Assembly: GCA_002189035.1 (NCBI GenBank)
Contig: CM007989.1
Span: 4,681,001-4,745,000 of the forward strand
DNA from: Utricularia gibba
Lineage: Eukaryota > Streptophyta > Magnoliopsida > Lamiales > Lentibulariaceae
Length of the DNA: 64,000 nucleotides
Direction of reading: 5' to 3'
Positions 23,382 through 34,281 of this stretch are shown one piece after another (the first letter of the stretch is position 1; every line of letters starts with the position of its first letter). A program made the translations under genes and the position numbers. The notes under the pieces were generated by a model. The model was not told where the DNA came from. It was given only the letters and a program-made list of their open reading frames with translations, and did no database searches.

Positions 23382-24879
23382 TGTTAGTGTATGTGTTCTA
23401 GAGACAATCAACTTATTGGCAAATCTTATCTTTTGATATTTACTTTGAATTGTGATCAAATTTATATCATTGATAAAATCCTCTACTTAATCTATGTGCT
23501 ATAGAAATTATGATGTTATCATAATGTGAGTTTCTTCAAGCACTTATGCTAAAGTTAAAAACTCCTTGGTTAGAGTATTTGTGAAATGAGGATATCACAA
23601 ATACGAATAAGTTGGCACACATTGAGTTCCCTAAACTGTTTAGGCAATAGTTCTCACAATTGATGTAATGAAATTACTAGAACCTATGTGTGGGTGTCGA
23701 TTAGAGAATCGATTCATTGGATGACTCATCTTCAAGATGCTACTATGAGAAGCTAACCAAGTATCAGTAGCAAGATCTCGAATATGACAGCCATACAAGT
23801 AAGCTTAGACTTGAGGTCAACAAAGTTATCTTGATCTTAAACTCATATTTTCGCTCATTACTAATGGGAGCCTAACCATGGCTTGCCTACTATGGATGAG
23901 TAGGGATGTGACTCCGTAAGGTTGGAGATAGTTGATTGATCAATAAAGGATTCATCACTCATGTTAGCGATGAGATCATATCTCTAATAATTGCATCAAA
24001 GCCTAACAGTAAGTCCTGGGCCCAAGATAATGACACTCGAATTGTTTGAGTAGGTCATTGAGTGTTAGTGTTTGAATGCAATTATAAGTTCGATACTTCA
24101 GAAAGGCACACACCCATGTTCTGGTATCGAATGAGATATAAGTATGATGAAAGCTGTTATTATATGATGGTTGGTCATGGAAAGGCTCAATTAGCTCACC
24201 TGATTATTCTTTAATCTTGGGGATCATGATATGTTGTTAGACATCACTCATGATCGATAATGATGGATTTGATTAATTAAGGGTTAATTAATAAATCCGT
24301 TATTACGGACTTTATTGAAGAAGCCTATAGGGTCACACACAATAGTGGAGTCACTCATTGATATAAAATAGAATGACACAATTATATGAAATATAATTGG
24401 TAAAGTGGATAAATTAAATAGAGAGTTATTTTGAGATTAATATTGATTAAACTCAAAATAAAAGATCTTATGTAGATAGGATATGGAACATATACATATC
24501 TCCACAAGATAAGATCTATATGGAGATTTGATTGATATGTTATAAAATATCTATAAAAAAGATTTAGATCTACAGATCTACTTCTAGGTTTTCGTGCTCT
24601 CTGAGATTGATCCAAGGGAGTGATTTTCTCTACTAGCATTTGAGGAGATCGATCAGCATTTTACAGCCTTGAGAAGGTTATCGACGGAGTGCTCCAGGTG
24701 TGGATACCATAGAGGCCGTCTGCTATTGGTGGTTGGTGAACAACAGAGTCCTCTGAAAGGTATTTTCAGCATCCCTTTGTCTGATGTATACTGTATTCCA
24801 AGATTTGCGTTAGGGGTTTCTTGAAAATTTTTAAATTCTGCTGCTTTTATGACATGTGATGCCTACGAGAAACCCAACA
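23382..24879 (+). repeat. 3' LTR of copia 2 (about 1.5 kb)
   Basis: Starts TGTTAGTGTATGTG and ends CGAGAAACCCAACA, the inverted TGTT/AACA termini expected of a copia LTR. The following sequence returns at once to minus-strand copia 1 gag. The 5' partner is missing. Minus-strand frames inside are chance. Confidence 0.75.
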
Positions 24880-25172
24880 TAAACTCCTTCAAGGCATTAG
24901 CTTCAATAGGTGGTGCTTCTGTAAAATAAGTTAGAAGATCATCATCATCTAAAAAGTTCTTTATTTTCTTACTCCAGGCTCTAAACTCTCGTGGATCCTT
25001 TCCATCAAACTTGGGAGGTGAGCCAAAGGAAGTGAGAAGGAAGCGTGGTCAGTTTCGCTTCATGTCGGGTTCACCAAAATGAATTGTGGCAAAGAATGTT
25101 TGTAGGTGTTGATATAGAAATGCAGCAACAATGTTGCTTTCGGGAAAAAACATGTAAATAGGTTACTACCTG
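24880..25172 (-). pseudogene. Copia 1 gag fragment
   Basis: The minus strand reads SFGSPPKFDGKDPREFRAWS followed by KKIKNFLDDDDLLTYF, resembling the N-terminal gag segment of plant copia elements (KFDGxNYxxW type). It lies between the 5' LTR and the copia 2 insertion point. Confidence 0.55.
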
Positions 25173-25495
25173 TGTCATATACATTACAGCCTAACCACAT
25201 ATTTATAACATGTAAAAATAGCCGTTGGTTTGGAATCTGACAGAATCAGAGCTTCTGGAGCCTCGAGAGTTTTACCCATTGCATTGTAAGTTTGAATCCA
25301 TGGGCCTTTCCTTAGAGTCTGGAACTTGAGCTTCAATGTCATCATGATTGTCTTCCCAAAGTTTGGCCCAGTTTATTATGTCGTCGGCCCAGTCGCATAT
25401 TTCATTTCTTTTATTGGCCCAATCATACATGTTTGTGTCTTCTTCCAGAAAATTCCCAGAAGTTTCTGCATCAAGAGAGCTTGGTGAGCTTATCA
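25173..25495 (-). repeat. 5' LTR of copia 1
   Basis: Partner of 20776-21098. A 74-codon minus-strand open frame inside it is also partly present in the other copy but has no domain. I treat it as incidental. Confidence 0.65.
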
Positions 25496-25580
25496 TATCT
25501 ACCTATGCCACAAGAAGGTTTGATCAATAATCTAGCATTGATTGCAAAGGCTGCTGCTTTATACAAGTCACTCCAAAAGC

Positions 25581-25904
25581 TGTTGGTTAAAAAAGAATAA
25601 GAAAATACAAGAACAAAAACTACATACATGGTAATTTGATGTTCTAAAAATATTTTTGACCATTTGGATTGATTAGCTACTCCAAGTATTTAATTGGTTC
25701 ATTATGAAAGAAAATAATCTCTTTTATATGGTATGAACAATCAGATAAGATATAATCGAATTGATAAATTTAATGAATCAAGTCAAATCCACCACTTTCT
25801 AATCTTACATAAAACCAAGGAGTGGTTGCAACAATCCAACATTAAGCCTAGTATGTATTCCTTAATTTATTCGTCCAATATTATAATAATCCCTCACATG
25901 TTGG
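25581..25904 (-). repeat. 3' LTR of copia 3
   Basis: Starts TGTTGGTT(plus) at 25581. Matches 31389-31711 through TTGATTAG, GGTTCATTATGAAAG, AATTGATAAATTTAATGAATCAAGTCAA and CCAATATTATAAT. Confidence 0.75.
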
Positions 25905-26439
25905 AGAAGAAATTCACATGGTTACATTTAATATAAATCTTGATGTTTTGAAAATAGGTATCTTTTGACTAAAAACCAATCTCCTAATATAATAATCCAT
26001 ATAACATTAAGTTATGATGAAATTAATGATTTCTATGAACCATTGACTTCATAATGATACATAGAATTTATTAGTCAACATCAATTCCTCCACATTCTAT
26101 GTTGTCCACCACTAAGATGCATGCATACGCCCATATACAATTTTTATATATTCATATGAGCTTTAGAAATTGACTTAGTTTCATGGAAGTGGCTCCTCTC
26201 CACAAGCACATAGGTGCTTATGTCTTAAACTCATCCTCACAAAATGTACAACTAGAACACCCATTCCATGTGAAAGACTACTTGCCAAATGTTTAGTGTT
26301 CTCATAACTAGCAATGACTTATTATTCTTATGAAATCATTCTGAATGTTTCTGCCATTATAAGCACGGTTATCATCATTGTAGTTTTTTTAAAGGTTTTA
26401 GTCTCATTCCTCTCGAAATCTCATAGATCTTTTCTCTAT

Positions 26440-27113
26440 TGAGAGGTTTTGTGAGTGGATCAGTCAAATTCACTAATATTTTCATATAATCAATTGGCAT
26501 TACTCCATTCTTGAATAGTTGTTCTTTCCATTGTAAGATTCGTTCTTAGTAGTGGTTATTGCTGAATGGCAACCACAATGCATTGATATAGGAGTTTCAA
26601 ACCTTAAACTGAGTAGAATATCTATTAGAAAATTTTTCAACGGCTCAACCTCTATTCCTACTACATCTAGAGCAATGAACACAACTTTCATTATAGATCT
26701 TGCATTAGGGTTTACTTAATAGATTTCCAAGAAACTATACCATCTCCTATAGTAAAAAAAAATCCACTAGTAGCTTTAGTCTCATCATTGATTGCAACTC
26801 AACTGTCATCATTGTATCCTTCTAATATTGATGGATTTTTAGTGTAATATATACCGTAATGCATGGTTCGTTGCAGACATCTTAGTAATGATCTCAAAGA
26901 TATTCAATGTGCATCACTTGGATAATGAGTGTATCTATTTAATGTGTCCACAATATATGCAATGTCATGAATCGAGTTCATAACATACATCAAGCTACCC
27001 ATGATTTGTGCATACTTATATTGAACTATTAGATCTCTCTTATTTTTCAATAATCTCATGCTTGGATCATATGGTGCTTTGTTAAGTGTCATTTTTATAA
27101 CATATTTTGTCAT
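26440..27113 (-). pseudogene. Copia 3 RT end and RNase H
   Basis: The minus frame from 27113 reads YAQIMGSLMYVMNSIHDIAY, the conserved segment joining RT to RNase H in copia pol. Then come broken frames with TKATSGFFFTIGDGIVSWKS, corresponding to the SGYxFxLxGGxxSWxSKxQ region, and a degraded SMHCGCHSAI...KNESYNGK segment where live elements have the third catalytic Asp. Numerous stops. The 5' boundary at 27113 is the junction with the gypsy fragment. Confidence 0.7.
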
Positions 27114-27840
27114 TTTCTAGGTTTAAATGTAATTATAATTATCTAATTATGATTTTATAATCTAAGTTTTGTTAGAGGCGAACATGTAGCAGAAAGAGGA
27201 GAAAAGAAGAAGCCCAAGATGACAAATTAGATCTTCCTAAATAATACTCTCCTTGATTTCTAGAGGAATGCAGATGCCTAATGATGAATCTTGACTTACA
27301 AAACATGAGAACTTCTGAAAGAAGAAATCATTAGTGTGATAGTGTTAGAGTAGGAGGGATACAAAATTTAGACAAAGTAGACTTTTCCATTTGAGTTTTC
27401 AATTAAACTTTGTTTATTTTTTTACAGAATTTTCCTCTACCTTCTCTCTAAAACTATGCTTTCTTATAAGAGAGTGTAGGGGAAGGTAAGGAATTCTTTC
27501 TTCCTATAATTGAGTACTTGAGACGAGTGGAGAAGAGTGGAGATACAACAAATGTAGTTGGAGAGGATTCCAATCACAAGAAAATCTCTTTATTTAAGGT
27601 TCATCATTTAAGTTCATTTTTGTTGTTTGTTTATACTTTTATTACTCAAGTTTCATAATTTATGTTTCATTTATATTACTTCACAAATCCATTTGCAAAT
27701 CATGACAATTGTAATCGGTCTAAACTTCAACTTTCACTAGAAAATCCTCTTCTTGCTTTTACACCTGCACTACATATTTAGTTTTTTTATGAGTTAAAAA
27801 TGTTTTAAAATTTATTGTGAAATGATACGCATCAAATTTT

Positions 27841-27856
27841 TGGTGACGTTATTGGC
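27841..27856 (+). other. Degenerate primer-binding site of the nested gypsy fragment
   Basis: TGGTGACGTTATTGGC resembles the TGGCGCCGTTGCCGGGG site of Athila/Tat elements at most positions. It follows ATCAAATTTT, the likely LTR end plus spacer. Confidence 0.5.
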
Positions 27857-27989
27857 TAGTTGATTTTTTTTTCTTGTATTTGGTGTTGTGAGTGAAAGTT
27901 TCATTTTCTTTTTTCTTTTTTTTTTTTTTTTCTTTCTCTTTCTTCTTTTCATTTTTTTTCTTATTTATTTTGTTTTCCCTTTTTGTGTA

Positions 27990-28858
27990 GCAAGATCCTT
28001 CAGAGTTTCATCCAAGCCTTAGATCTTCCTAAGAAGTCTTGTATACTCTAGACCAAGAAATTGAACGAGCCTACCTTGCCAAAAAGAGGGAGCAAACTTC
28101 GTGTTCAATCACTAGAGACATCGTGGCAACACATATACTTGTTAGAGTACCCATAATGCCTTAGACTCAAGGAGAATAGCATCAGGGAGACTTTCCATTA
28201 TTACCTCTCATTAATTTTGGACCAGCTTTACAGATCATCAAGGAAGAAATTAGTGCGAATCATTCTCATCGTCCCTTATGCATCATCTTTGATGGAGAAG
28301 AAGACTATGAACTACATCCATACTTATTCTAGATGTTTCTGAAGTTTGATAGAAGGGAAAATGACAACCTTAATCATCACCTTTGTGAGTTGTGTATCCA
28401 TGTACCCTAAAGGAGCAACACCATCTTTTATGAGCACATGAGAGCAGCTAGTTCAAAAAATTTTGGATCATTATGCACCACTAGGAAGAGTTTAAACAGG
28501 ATGAAGATCCTTAAAAACCATGATGTAAAACAAATGAGAAAATTTGAGGAGTATTATAATCGCTTCAACTAAATCTACAATTTCTATTCTCAGTATGAGT
28601 TTAATAAATGTCAAGTTATGCAACACTTCTATGGAGGGTGGACCTCAATGATCAGGATAGATAGAGGCTACTTGTAATAGATTATTATTAGAGAACCATC
28701 ATAGTGTTGATGTCTAGAGACTAATTGTACAAATGGCTACAAACTCGTATTTCACAACCAATCATTATGACAACTCCCACAGATCACCTGGAGGAAATGC
28801 CAAAACATCAAAAGTGGTCTATGGAGTAGACAACTCAGAAGTATTGACCCAACTCAGA
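27990..28858 (+). pseudogene. gag remnant of the nested gypsy fragment
   Basis: Broken plus frames show KQMRKFEEYYNRFN and NKCQVMQHFYGGW, matching the capsid segment with ExFxxYxxRF and the downstream FYxGL motif. Near the end YGVDNSEVLTQL recalls the GVYEVD...A(Q/L)xxxL region of Athila-type gag. Several stops are present. Confidence 0.5.
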
Positions 28859-29590
28859 AGGACATCACTTCTTAACACAAGGAATTGATATGCAGCACTT
28901 TTATCGGCATATCTTATGAATAAAAAATCTAATATTTTTTTAACCAAAGTTTATGTCTTTGTATCAAATAGCATCATTTTTCCTAAACATTCCATACTCA
29001 AATATTTTAGAGTAGTGTAGCCTTTTCATATTTTATATCAAGTTTTCATGATTTGTATGTGTGAAACTCTCTTTTGGATATGACATTCAGTTAAGATAGC
29101 TCCCTCCCCCCTCTTGAAGTTCCCAAGAACACTAGAGCTTATGAGCATTGAATTCATTATTTTATTCAATGTTCTTTTTTTTTCTGCTATTCATTTGACT
29201 TTTAGGAATATGGTGGAGGCTTCTCATATATTATCTCATGCTTCTGACAAAAGTTATTGAATAATACATACTCTCTACATCTATTTGATCATACTCTTTT
29301 CAATTTTGTTGGTTTTCTGCTTCAAATTTAAATAGAAGAAATTTATCAAACATGTTTCAATAAATAAACACAAGAATATCTAAAATGATTATCAATAAAT
29401 ATAATAACGAATTTATTACCTCCTGTAGGCATACATATTTTGAAATCACGTATATTTGAATGAATCAAGTTGAACAGTTTTGATTCTCTAGTCACCAGAT
29501 AGCATGTTCTCTCAGTCAACTTTGCCTCAACACATATTTCAAATATCATTCTTAAATCATGCAATTTTGGAATTAAATCCAATTTCTACA
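28859..29590 (-). pseudogene. Copia 3 integrase
   Basis: The minus frame from 29582 reads CVEAKLTERTCYLVTRESK, then LIHSNIRDFKICMPTGGNKF and FIDNHFRYSCVYLLK. These are the start of the integrase core, with Asn or Arg where active copies carry catalytic Asp. Further on come KKRTLNKIMNSMLISS, ILTECHIQKRVSH and the C-terminal RYADKSAAYQFLV segment near 28,860-28,930. Stops are frequent. Confidence 0.75.
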
Positions 29591-31388
29591 TTCGTTTCAT
29601 ATAATCAAAATTGATGTGTTAATATCCAGTAGGCTATGTATTAAATGTAAACAAGACGTAAATAGAAGTAGACAAATTCTTATTCATGGTAGATGCAAAT
29701 ATGAGATTAAACACATAAACATTCAACTTGATCACATCCAATCCTATAGTTGGAAAATGATTATTTTGCATTTCCCACTAAAGAGACATAGTTGAAAAAT
29801 GATTCTTTCTTTGAATACACATGATGTGTAGCTCTAGAATCCAAGATCCAAATGTAATTCGAACTAATTAAGTTCAAATTGAGCTTCATGTGAATATGAT
29901 TGTCATGTGAAAAATGAATAGCAATTCAAAAAACGTCTGCACTTTAATTACAACAACACACATATAGATGACCGAAATTTGTTCATTGCTTTTGTTATTG
30001 TTGGATTTGTCTTTTTGGTAGAGTACTACTCATACATGAGTGTTATGCACATGGTGGGGTTGAGTATTCATTACTTTATTGGCTTATACCAAAAGAGAGG
30101 TTGGGTCGATGAATGTAGATTTATTTTAAGTATTGTGGCTCATATTCAAGGGAACATGCCTAGTAAGGATGATAAGTCCCATATTTCTCTACTTTCTGTT
30201 CTTAAGATTGAAGAGTTCTTTGTAAAGGTGTAGCTCCATATTCCATGTTTACTTTTTGGAAACTCTCCGCAAAAGATTGTTTCACTACTTCTTGTATTAT
30301 ATATTTATAGATTGATACTCTATCATTTTCCAATAGGAGGGCTCATCACTATTTTTTCCTACCTTTCTATACTTACATTGTGTTGCATGATGACCTAGTT
30401 TTACACACACAAAACATTGTCTCTTTTTCTTTTTAAATGGTTTGTTAGTGATCACAAGAGAATCAGATTTTTTTTAATTAGGTTGTGAGTTGTACTTTAT
30501 TTGATTGTTTTTTTTGCACAACTAGCTTGTGAAGAATTCCTTTCTAGATTTTTTTAGTCTTCATGTGTTTTGACTCAATGGCAATGTGGCTTATTAGTTG
30601 CTACAGACTTAACTTTGGATTTGATCGTTTTAGATTGTTTTGGTAGGTTTTCCAACTTTTTGGCAATTTCTCAATTAGTATATTAGCAATAAAACTTGGT
30701 GGGAGTTTTATGTTTTGTGCTGCCATGTTATCGAATAGATGGTGAAAATCACTCAATTGAATGATGATGTCTTTTACTTCATCTGATTTCTACTAGTAAA
30801 ATTTAGAGACTACAAATTTGAATTTGGTAGCATCATCAACAATGTCTTTGGCAGTCATGGTTTTCTAGATTAAAATGCCCTCTTGGTATGTTGACATTGA
30901 AAAGAGAATTTGATAAGATGGAGATAATAATATGGTGACATACCTGATTAGTCCATTCTCAATATGTGTGTGTTGGATCTTATACATTTGGTTTGGAGAT
31001 TGTTAAGGTCAAAGCAACACCATATATATCCTAGAGTTCATAGATGCGATCTTGCAATCTTTGGAAGTTTGGATTATCGAAAGGTTCAATTTTGGAGATA
31101 TTAGGAAATGTTTTTTGATGGGTTGTATTGCGCCCAAATTGAAGTGCTGGAATATAGAAGTGACATATGGTATATGGGTATGGACTTTAGCAATGATCAA
31201 AAGCAATGGATTGGTGAAGATGGGGGTTGTAGATTGTGGTGGACTGGTTGGACAATAGGGTCCATATTTTGATAAAGATGCACTAGTATGATTAGTGATG
31301 GTTGTTCAAAGAGTGATTGTAGATGTATAAATAGAAGTAGGATTACTTGAATCAACATTGAGATCAAATGTCATTAAAAAGATATCAT
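29591..31388 (-). pseudogene. Copia 3 gag and protease-region remnants
   Basis: From the 5' LTR inwards: a gag segment reading FDNPNFQRLQDRIYELWDIY and NQVCHHIIISILSNSLFNVN, matching the copia gag core. A CCHC zinc knuckle CFVCVKLGHHATQC lies at 30375-30416. About 700 bp of strongly decayed protease-region sequence follow, up to integrase. A degenerate tRNA-primer site (ATGATATC on the minus strand, about 31,380-31,388) adjoins the LTR. The plus-strand 84-codon frame at 29979 is a shadow. Confidence 0.6.
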
Positions 31389-31711
31389 TGTTAGTTGGCA
31401 AAAAAATAAGAAAACACTAAGGCAAAAATAGCATATATAGTAATCCAATGTCATAATAGTATTTCTAATCACTTGAATTGATTAGTGACCTTCAGGATTC
31501 ATATGGTTCATTATGAAAGGAGACACCTCATTCCATAGAGCAAGAGCAGCCTAAAAAGATACAACGAAGTTAATAAACTTAGGGAAACAAGTCAAGTCCA
31601 TCATTTCAAAATCTTATGAGAGATTAGGAATTAGTTGCAATAATCCAAGAGGAAGCCAAGTCTTGGATTCCTTAATTTTTTCAACCAATATTATAATTAA
31701 GTATTACAACA
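31389..31711 (-). repeat. 5' LTR of copia 3
   Basis: Partner of 25581-25904. Ends ...GTATTACAACA before the AAAGC duplication. Confidence 0.75.
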
Positions 31712-31716
31712 AAAGC

Positions 31717-32056
31717 ACTAAAATAAATTGAGCTCCCAATGGATGACTATTTGAGATGCAATAATGTGGTAATAGCATGTTTATTTGAAGGATTTGGCTT
31801 TGAAATTTGGAATCTCCTTGCAAAACATTTTTTATCAACCAAATGATAAGGGTGTTGCAAACATTCAACATGAAACTAATGTACTCATACTTGGAAACTC
31901 ATTGTAAGTATATCATATGCAATGATAACTATCAAAATAATTATAGAAAAGAAACAATTAAGGATAAAGTCTTCATATTTCTTATGGTGTTTGGCTTTCA
32001 TACCATCACTTGCAGATACATTTATTTAAGATTTTCCTTTCCTAGTTTAAACGAAG
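31717..32056. other. Unassigned spacer
   Basis: An 87-codon plus frame (31807-32070) has no recognisable domain. No repeat identified. Confidence 0.3.
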
Positions 32057-33364
32057 TGATAAATCCTTAAGAAAAATGTGATTTTTGTATGTTAGTGAGC
32101 TAAATCCTTTGATTTAGTCCATCCCATGTTCTAACCCAATTTTGAGTCTAGCATCAACCCCCATTATGGAGAGACACAAAGATTTCATACAATTTGCCAT
32201 GTAGCAAGAGGAGCAGGGAGCAATGAGTACACTATCTCGACGGCAGTCTGCAAGTCATGGGCAGGAGCAGTAGAGCTATTAGAGATTGTACTTGCTTTGG
32301 GAAGTGAGAGATGAGTGAAAAAAATGAGAGGAGAGAGAATCGCATGAGAGCTTCGACAACACACACATGAGGGGGGGGGGGGAGGAGAGAGAATCGCATG
32401 AGAGCTTCGACAACACACACATTTCTCCTCCAACACGGAGAACACGAAGAATAGTGAACTACAAAGAAAAAGAAGGGTGATTTTCTGGAGAAGAACCTCC
32501 AACATGAAGAATGAAGATCAAGACCCAATCTAGCGCTACTGTTCCGGACTCTGAATAGTAGCAGACGGAAACCAGAACTATTATTGTTTTACTTTCGTTT
32601 GTTGACGTTTTTAGTTTATGCAACCAACTCTCTCACAATGTCTTTGACATTTTCACTACTTTATGTTAATGTTATCATATTTTGACTTTAATACATGAGT
32701 ACCTAGAACCTTAGGAATGACTTGAGGTAAAGCATGGTGGTGTGGATTTAGGGTAATAATGCAATTTATATTTGTTTCTTAGTTATTGTTTCTATCATTC
32801 CATGAGTAGATCTCAGGATGAGGAACAAGTAGCTTCACAACCCAGATGCTTGATTTAGAAGTAGACCAATAAATCAAGGCAGGAGCAGTAGTTATTATTC
32901 TATGGTAGAACCGGGTAGACCTAATTCTATACACTTTGCATGCGGGTAGCCTAATTGTAATGTTGGTGATGATATTGGGAACTAGCCTAGGTTGTTTAGA
33001 GTTGTGAGTATAGGAACATGGTAAATTAAATTAGGCACCTTAGCACCACATCAGCTGCATACCCCTAAGGCATTTTAATATTACTTTAAGTTAGAACCAG
33101 TACTTGTTACTTTCAACGTTGAGACCTGATCTTATTTATTGAACTTGTTTACCATTGTTAGTCAGAGCTTAGACTAAGACCCATTGTTATTCCGAATTCT
33201 GCATCTATTAAAACACTTAGCAAGCACAGGCTCCTTGTGATCGACCTTGAATTCTACTTTACATTTTGTGTTTAATTTTTATTTTATGAGTATTAGGGCT
33301 TATAAATTTATTTGATAAGGAATTCTATTTTTATTGCAACGATAATAGGAATTTCTGTTTATCA
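32057..33364 (+). repeat. Solo-LTR-like repeat, copy B
   Basis: Contains the hairpin block GCTAAATCCTTTGATTTAG (about 32,100-32,118), the CTACTGTTC...GAATAGTAG block (32,536-32,561) followed by CAGACGGAAACCAGAAC, the GGGTAGACCTAATTCTATACAC block (about 32,911-32,932) and the end block TTATTGCAACGATAATAGG...TTTATCA (to 33364). No PBS or coding sequence adjoins either end. A local tandem duplication with a G12 run lies at 32,326-32,422. Confidence 0.75.
32326..32422 (+). repeat. Two-copy tandem duplication around a G12 run
   Basis: AGGAGAGAGAATCGCATGAG and the following AGCTTCGACAACACACACAT occur at 32,329-32,368 and again at 32,383-32,422, separated by a run of 12 G. Both copies lie in solo-LTR copy B; the other copies show only one. 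Confidence 0.8.
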
Positions 33365-33999
33365 TATGTCTTTCCTTCAAATAGTGTGATTGCTTGGTAA
33401 AAGAATGGAAAGTATTACGATGTGAGGACAATGCATCTACAATGATCTATCAAAGATATACATGGCTCCATAGTAAGCAATCCTTCTCATCTTGAAGAGT
33501 AGAATTGCAATTTTATAAATACTTCAAGCAAAGCAATCAACATTCTTGCATCTTATGAAAGAATTAATATGCAATATATTTGCAAATATAAGAAAATTTG
33601 GGTTCCAATTGAATGATTTTACATCATCATTAAGTCTGTTTTAACGCCATTTCAATTCAAAAGTTTAAGTCATTCCAAAAGGAAACCAAAAGAGCAACAA
33701 TGATAAGCTACATCTCCATCCATAGTATCAAAAGAATAAAAAAAAGGAAAATAAGAGGAAGAATGAAATGAATATGAAAACGGACATGCATAATCAAACA
33801 TGTAAAGATGGCGAAGAAATAACTATACGATCAAAAATAGATGTTTCTTAGTGTGTTCTTAGATCAGGTTCAGTGGTAATTGTCTTTGATATATATAGTA
33901 CAAAACACTAGTAATAAAAGATGATTGAGAAGGTTTTAAAAGAACAGAGTCTTCAATAAAAGAGGATTAAAAATAACACAACAACGGAAATTCACCACT
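33365..33999. other. AT-rich spacer
   Basis: No frame or repeat recognised. Confidence 0.3.
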
Positions 34000-34032
34000 A
34001 CATGTGTTCATTGAACATTTAACAACCCTCTC

Positions 34033-34281
34033 TTGTATCTTGTTCTATTTTCATTGAGCTATGATATAGATGCCACAATTTTTGGTGTATTTTTGAAAAT
34101 TGATGATAGTGATTGTGCAATGTGGAAATTACACATAAAAGCTTTTCTAGTTGAGATGAAACTGTGGGATGTTGTCGAGAATAATCCTCTAGCTTTGGAA
34201 CCAATTATCTATATTATAACTATCCAAATTGGATATGAATTGATAATCTTCTTATGCCTCGATCAATGCAACATTCCTTGA
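34033..34281 (+). pseudogene. Copia 4 gag N-terminal segment
   Basis: The open frame contains DCAMWKLHIKAFLVEMKLWD, matching the NYxxWxxxMxxxLxxxxLW segment of copia gag. After its stop, broken frames show KFQGNRTNKRAN and LKMMPFEII-like sequence. These resemble the next gag helix region. Confidence 0.5.

Larger units (their letters stand above)
22119..24879 (+). mobile_element. Ty1/copia retrotransposon 2 (plus), 5'-truncated, inside copia 1
   Basis: Retains the 3' half of pol (RT and RNase H), a polypurine tract and one 1.5-kb LTR. It lacks LTR, gag, protease and integrase on its left side, where it abuts copia 1 sequence. Long LTRs and the RNase H tail suggest a Tork/Angela-type lineage, but that is tentative. 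Confidence 0.75.
20776..25495 (-). mobile_element. Ty1/copia retrotransposon relic 1 (minus), interrupted by copia 2
   Basis: A direct repeat of about 320 bp (20776-21098 and 25173-25495) flanks minus-strand copia sequence: a gag piece next to the right repeat, and pre-integrase/integrase at the left. The RT and RNase H region is missing. A plus-strand copia element occupies the middle. A TATCT follows the right repeat (25496-25500) and occurs at 20768-20772, three bases before the left repeat, so it may be a decayed target duplication. Confidence 0.7.
27120..28858 (+). mobile_element. Ty3/gypsy LTR-leader-gag fragment nested in copia 3
   Basis: From left: an LTR-like 700 bp, a degenerate primer-binding site at 27841, a long T/C-rich tract (27,900-27,990), and gag remnants up to the abrupt junction with copia 3 integrase at about 28,858. 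Gag similarity and the TGGNGNCGTTNTTGGC-type binding site suggest an Athila/Tat-type element. No pol and no second LTR remain. Confidence 0.6.
25581..31711 (-). mobile_element. Ty1/copia retrotransposon 3 (minus) with target duplication and nested gypsy fragment
   Basis: Direct repeats of about 310-325 bp at both ends have TGTT.../...AACA termini. They are flanked by identical 5-bp duplications AAAGC (25576-25580 and 31712-31716). Between them, in minus order, are gag with a CCHC knuckle, integrase, RT/RNase H remnants and the 3' LTR. A plus-strand gypsy fragment (about 27,120-28,858) sits where the integrase-RT linker and RT should be. All coding parts have many stops. Confidence 0.85.

Noticed and set aside
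25272-25496. 74-codon minus frame, also partly open in the 20.8 kb copy
   Set aside because: It lies inside the copia 1 LTR; the shared frame reflects sequence identity of the two LTRs rather than coding selection.
32185-32528. Two overlapping minus-strand frames of about 100 codons with repeated CCRSSHAILSP segments
   Set aside because: They are produced by the 40-bp tandem duplication and G12 run inside solo LTR copy B.
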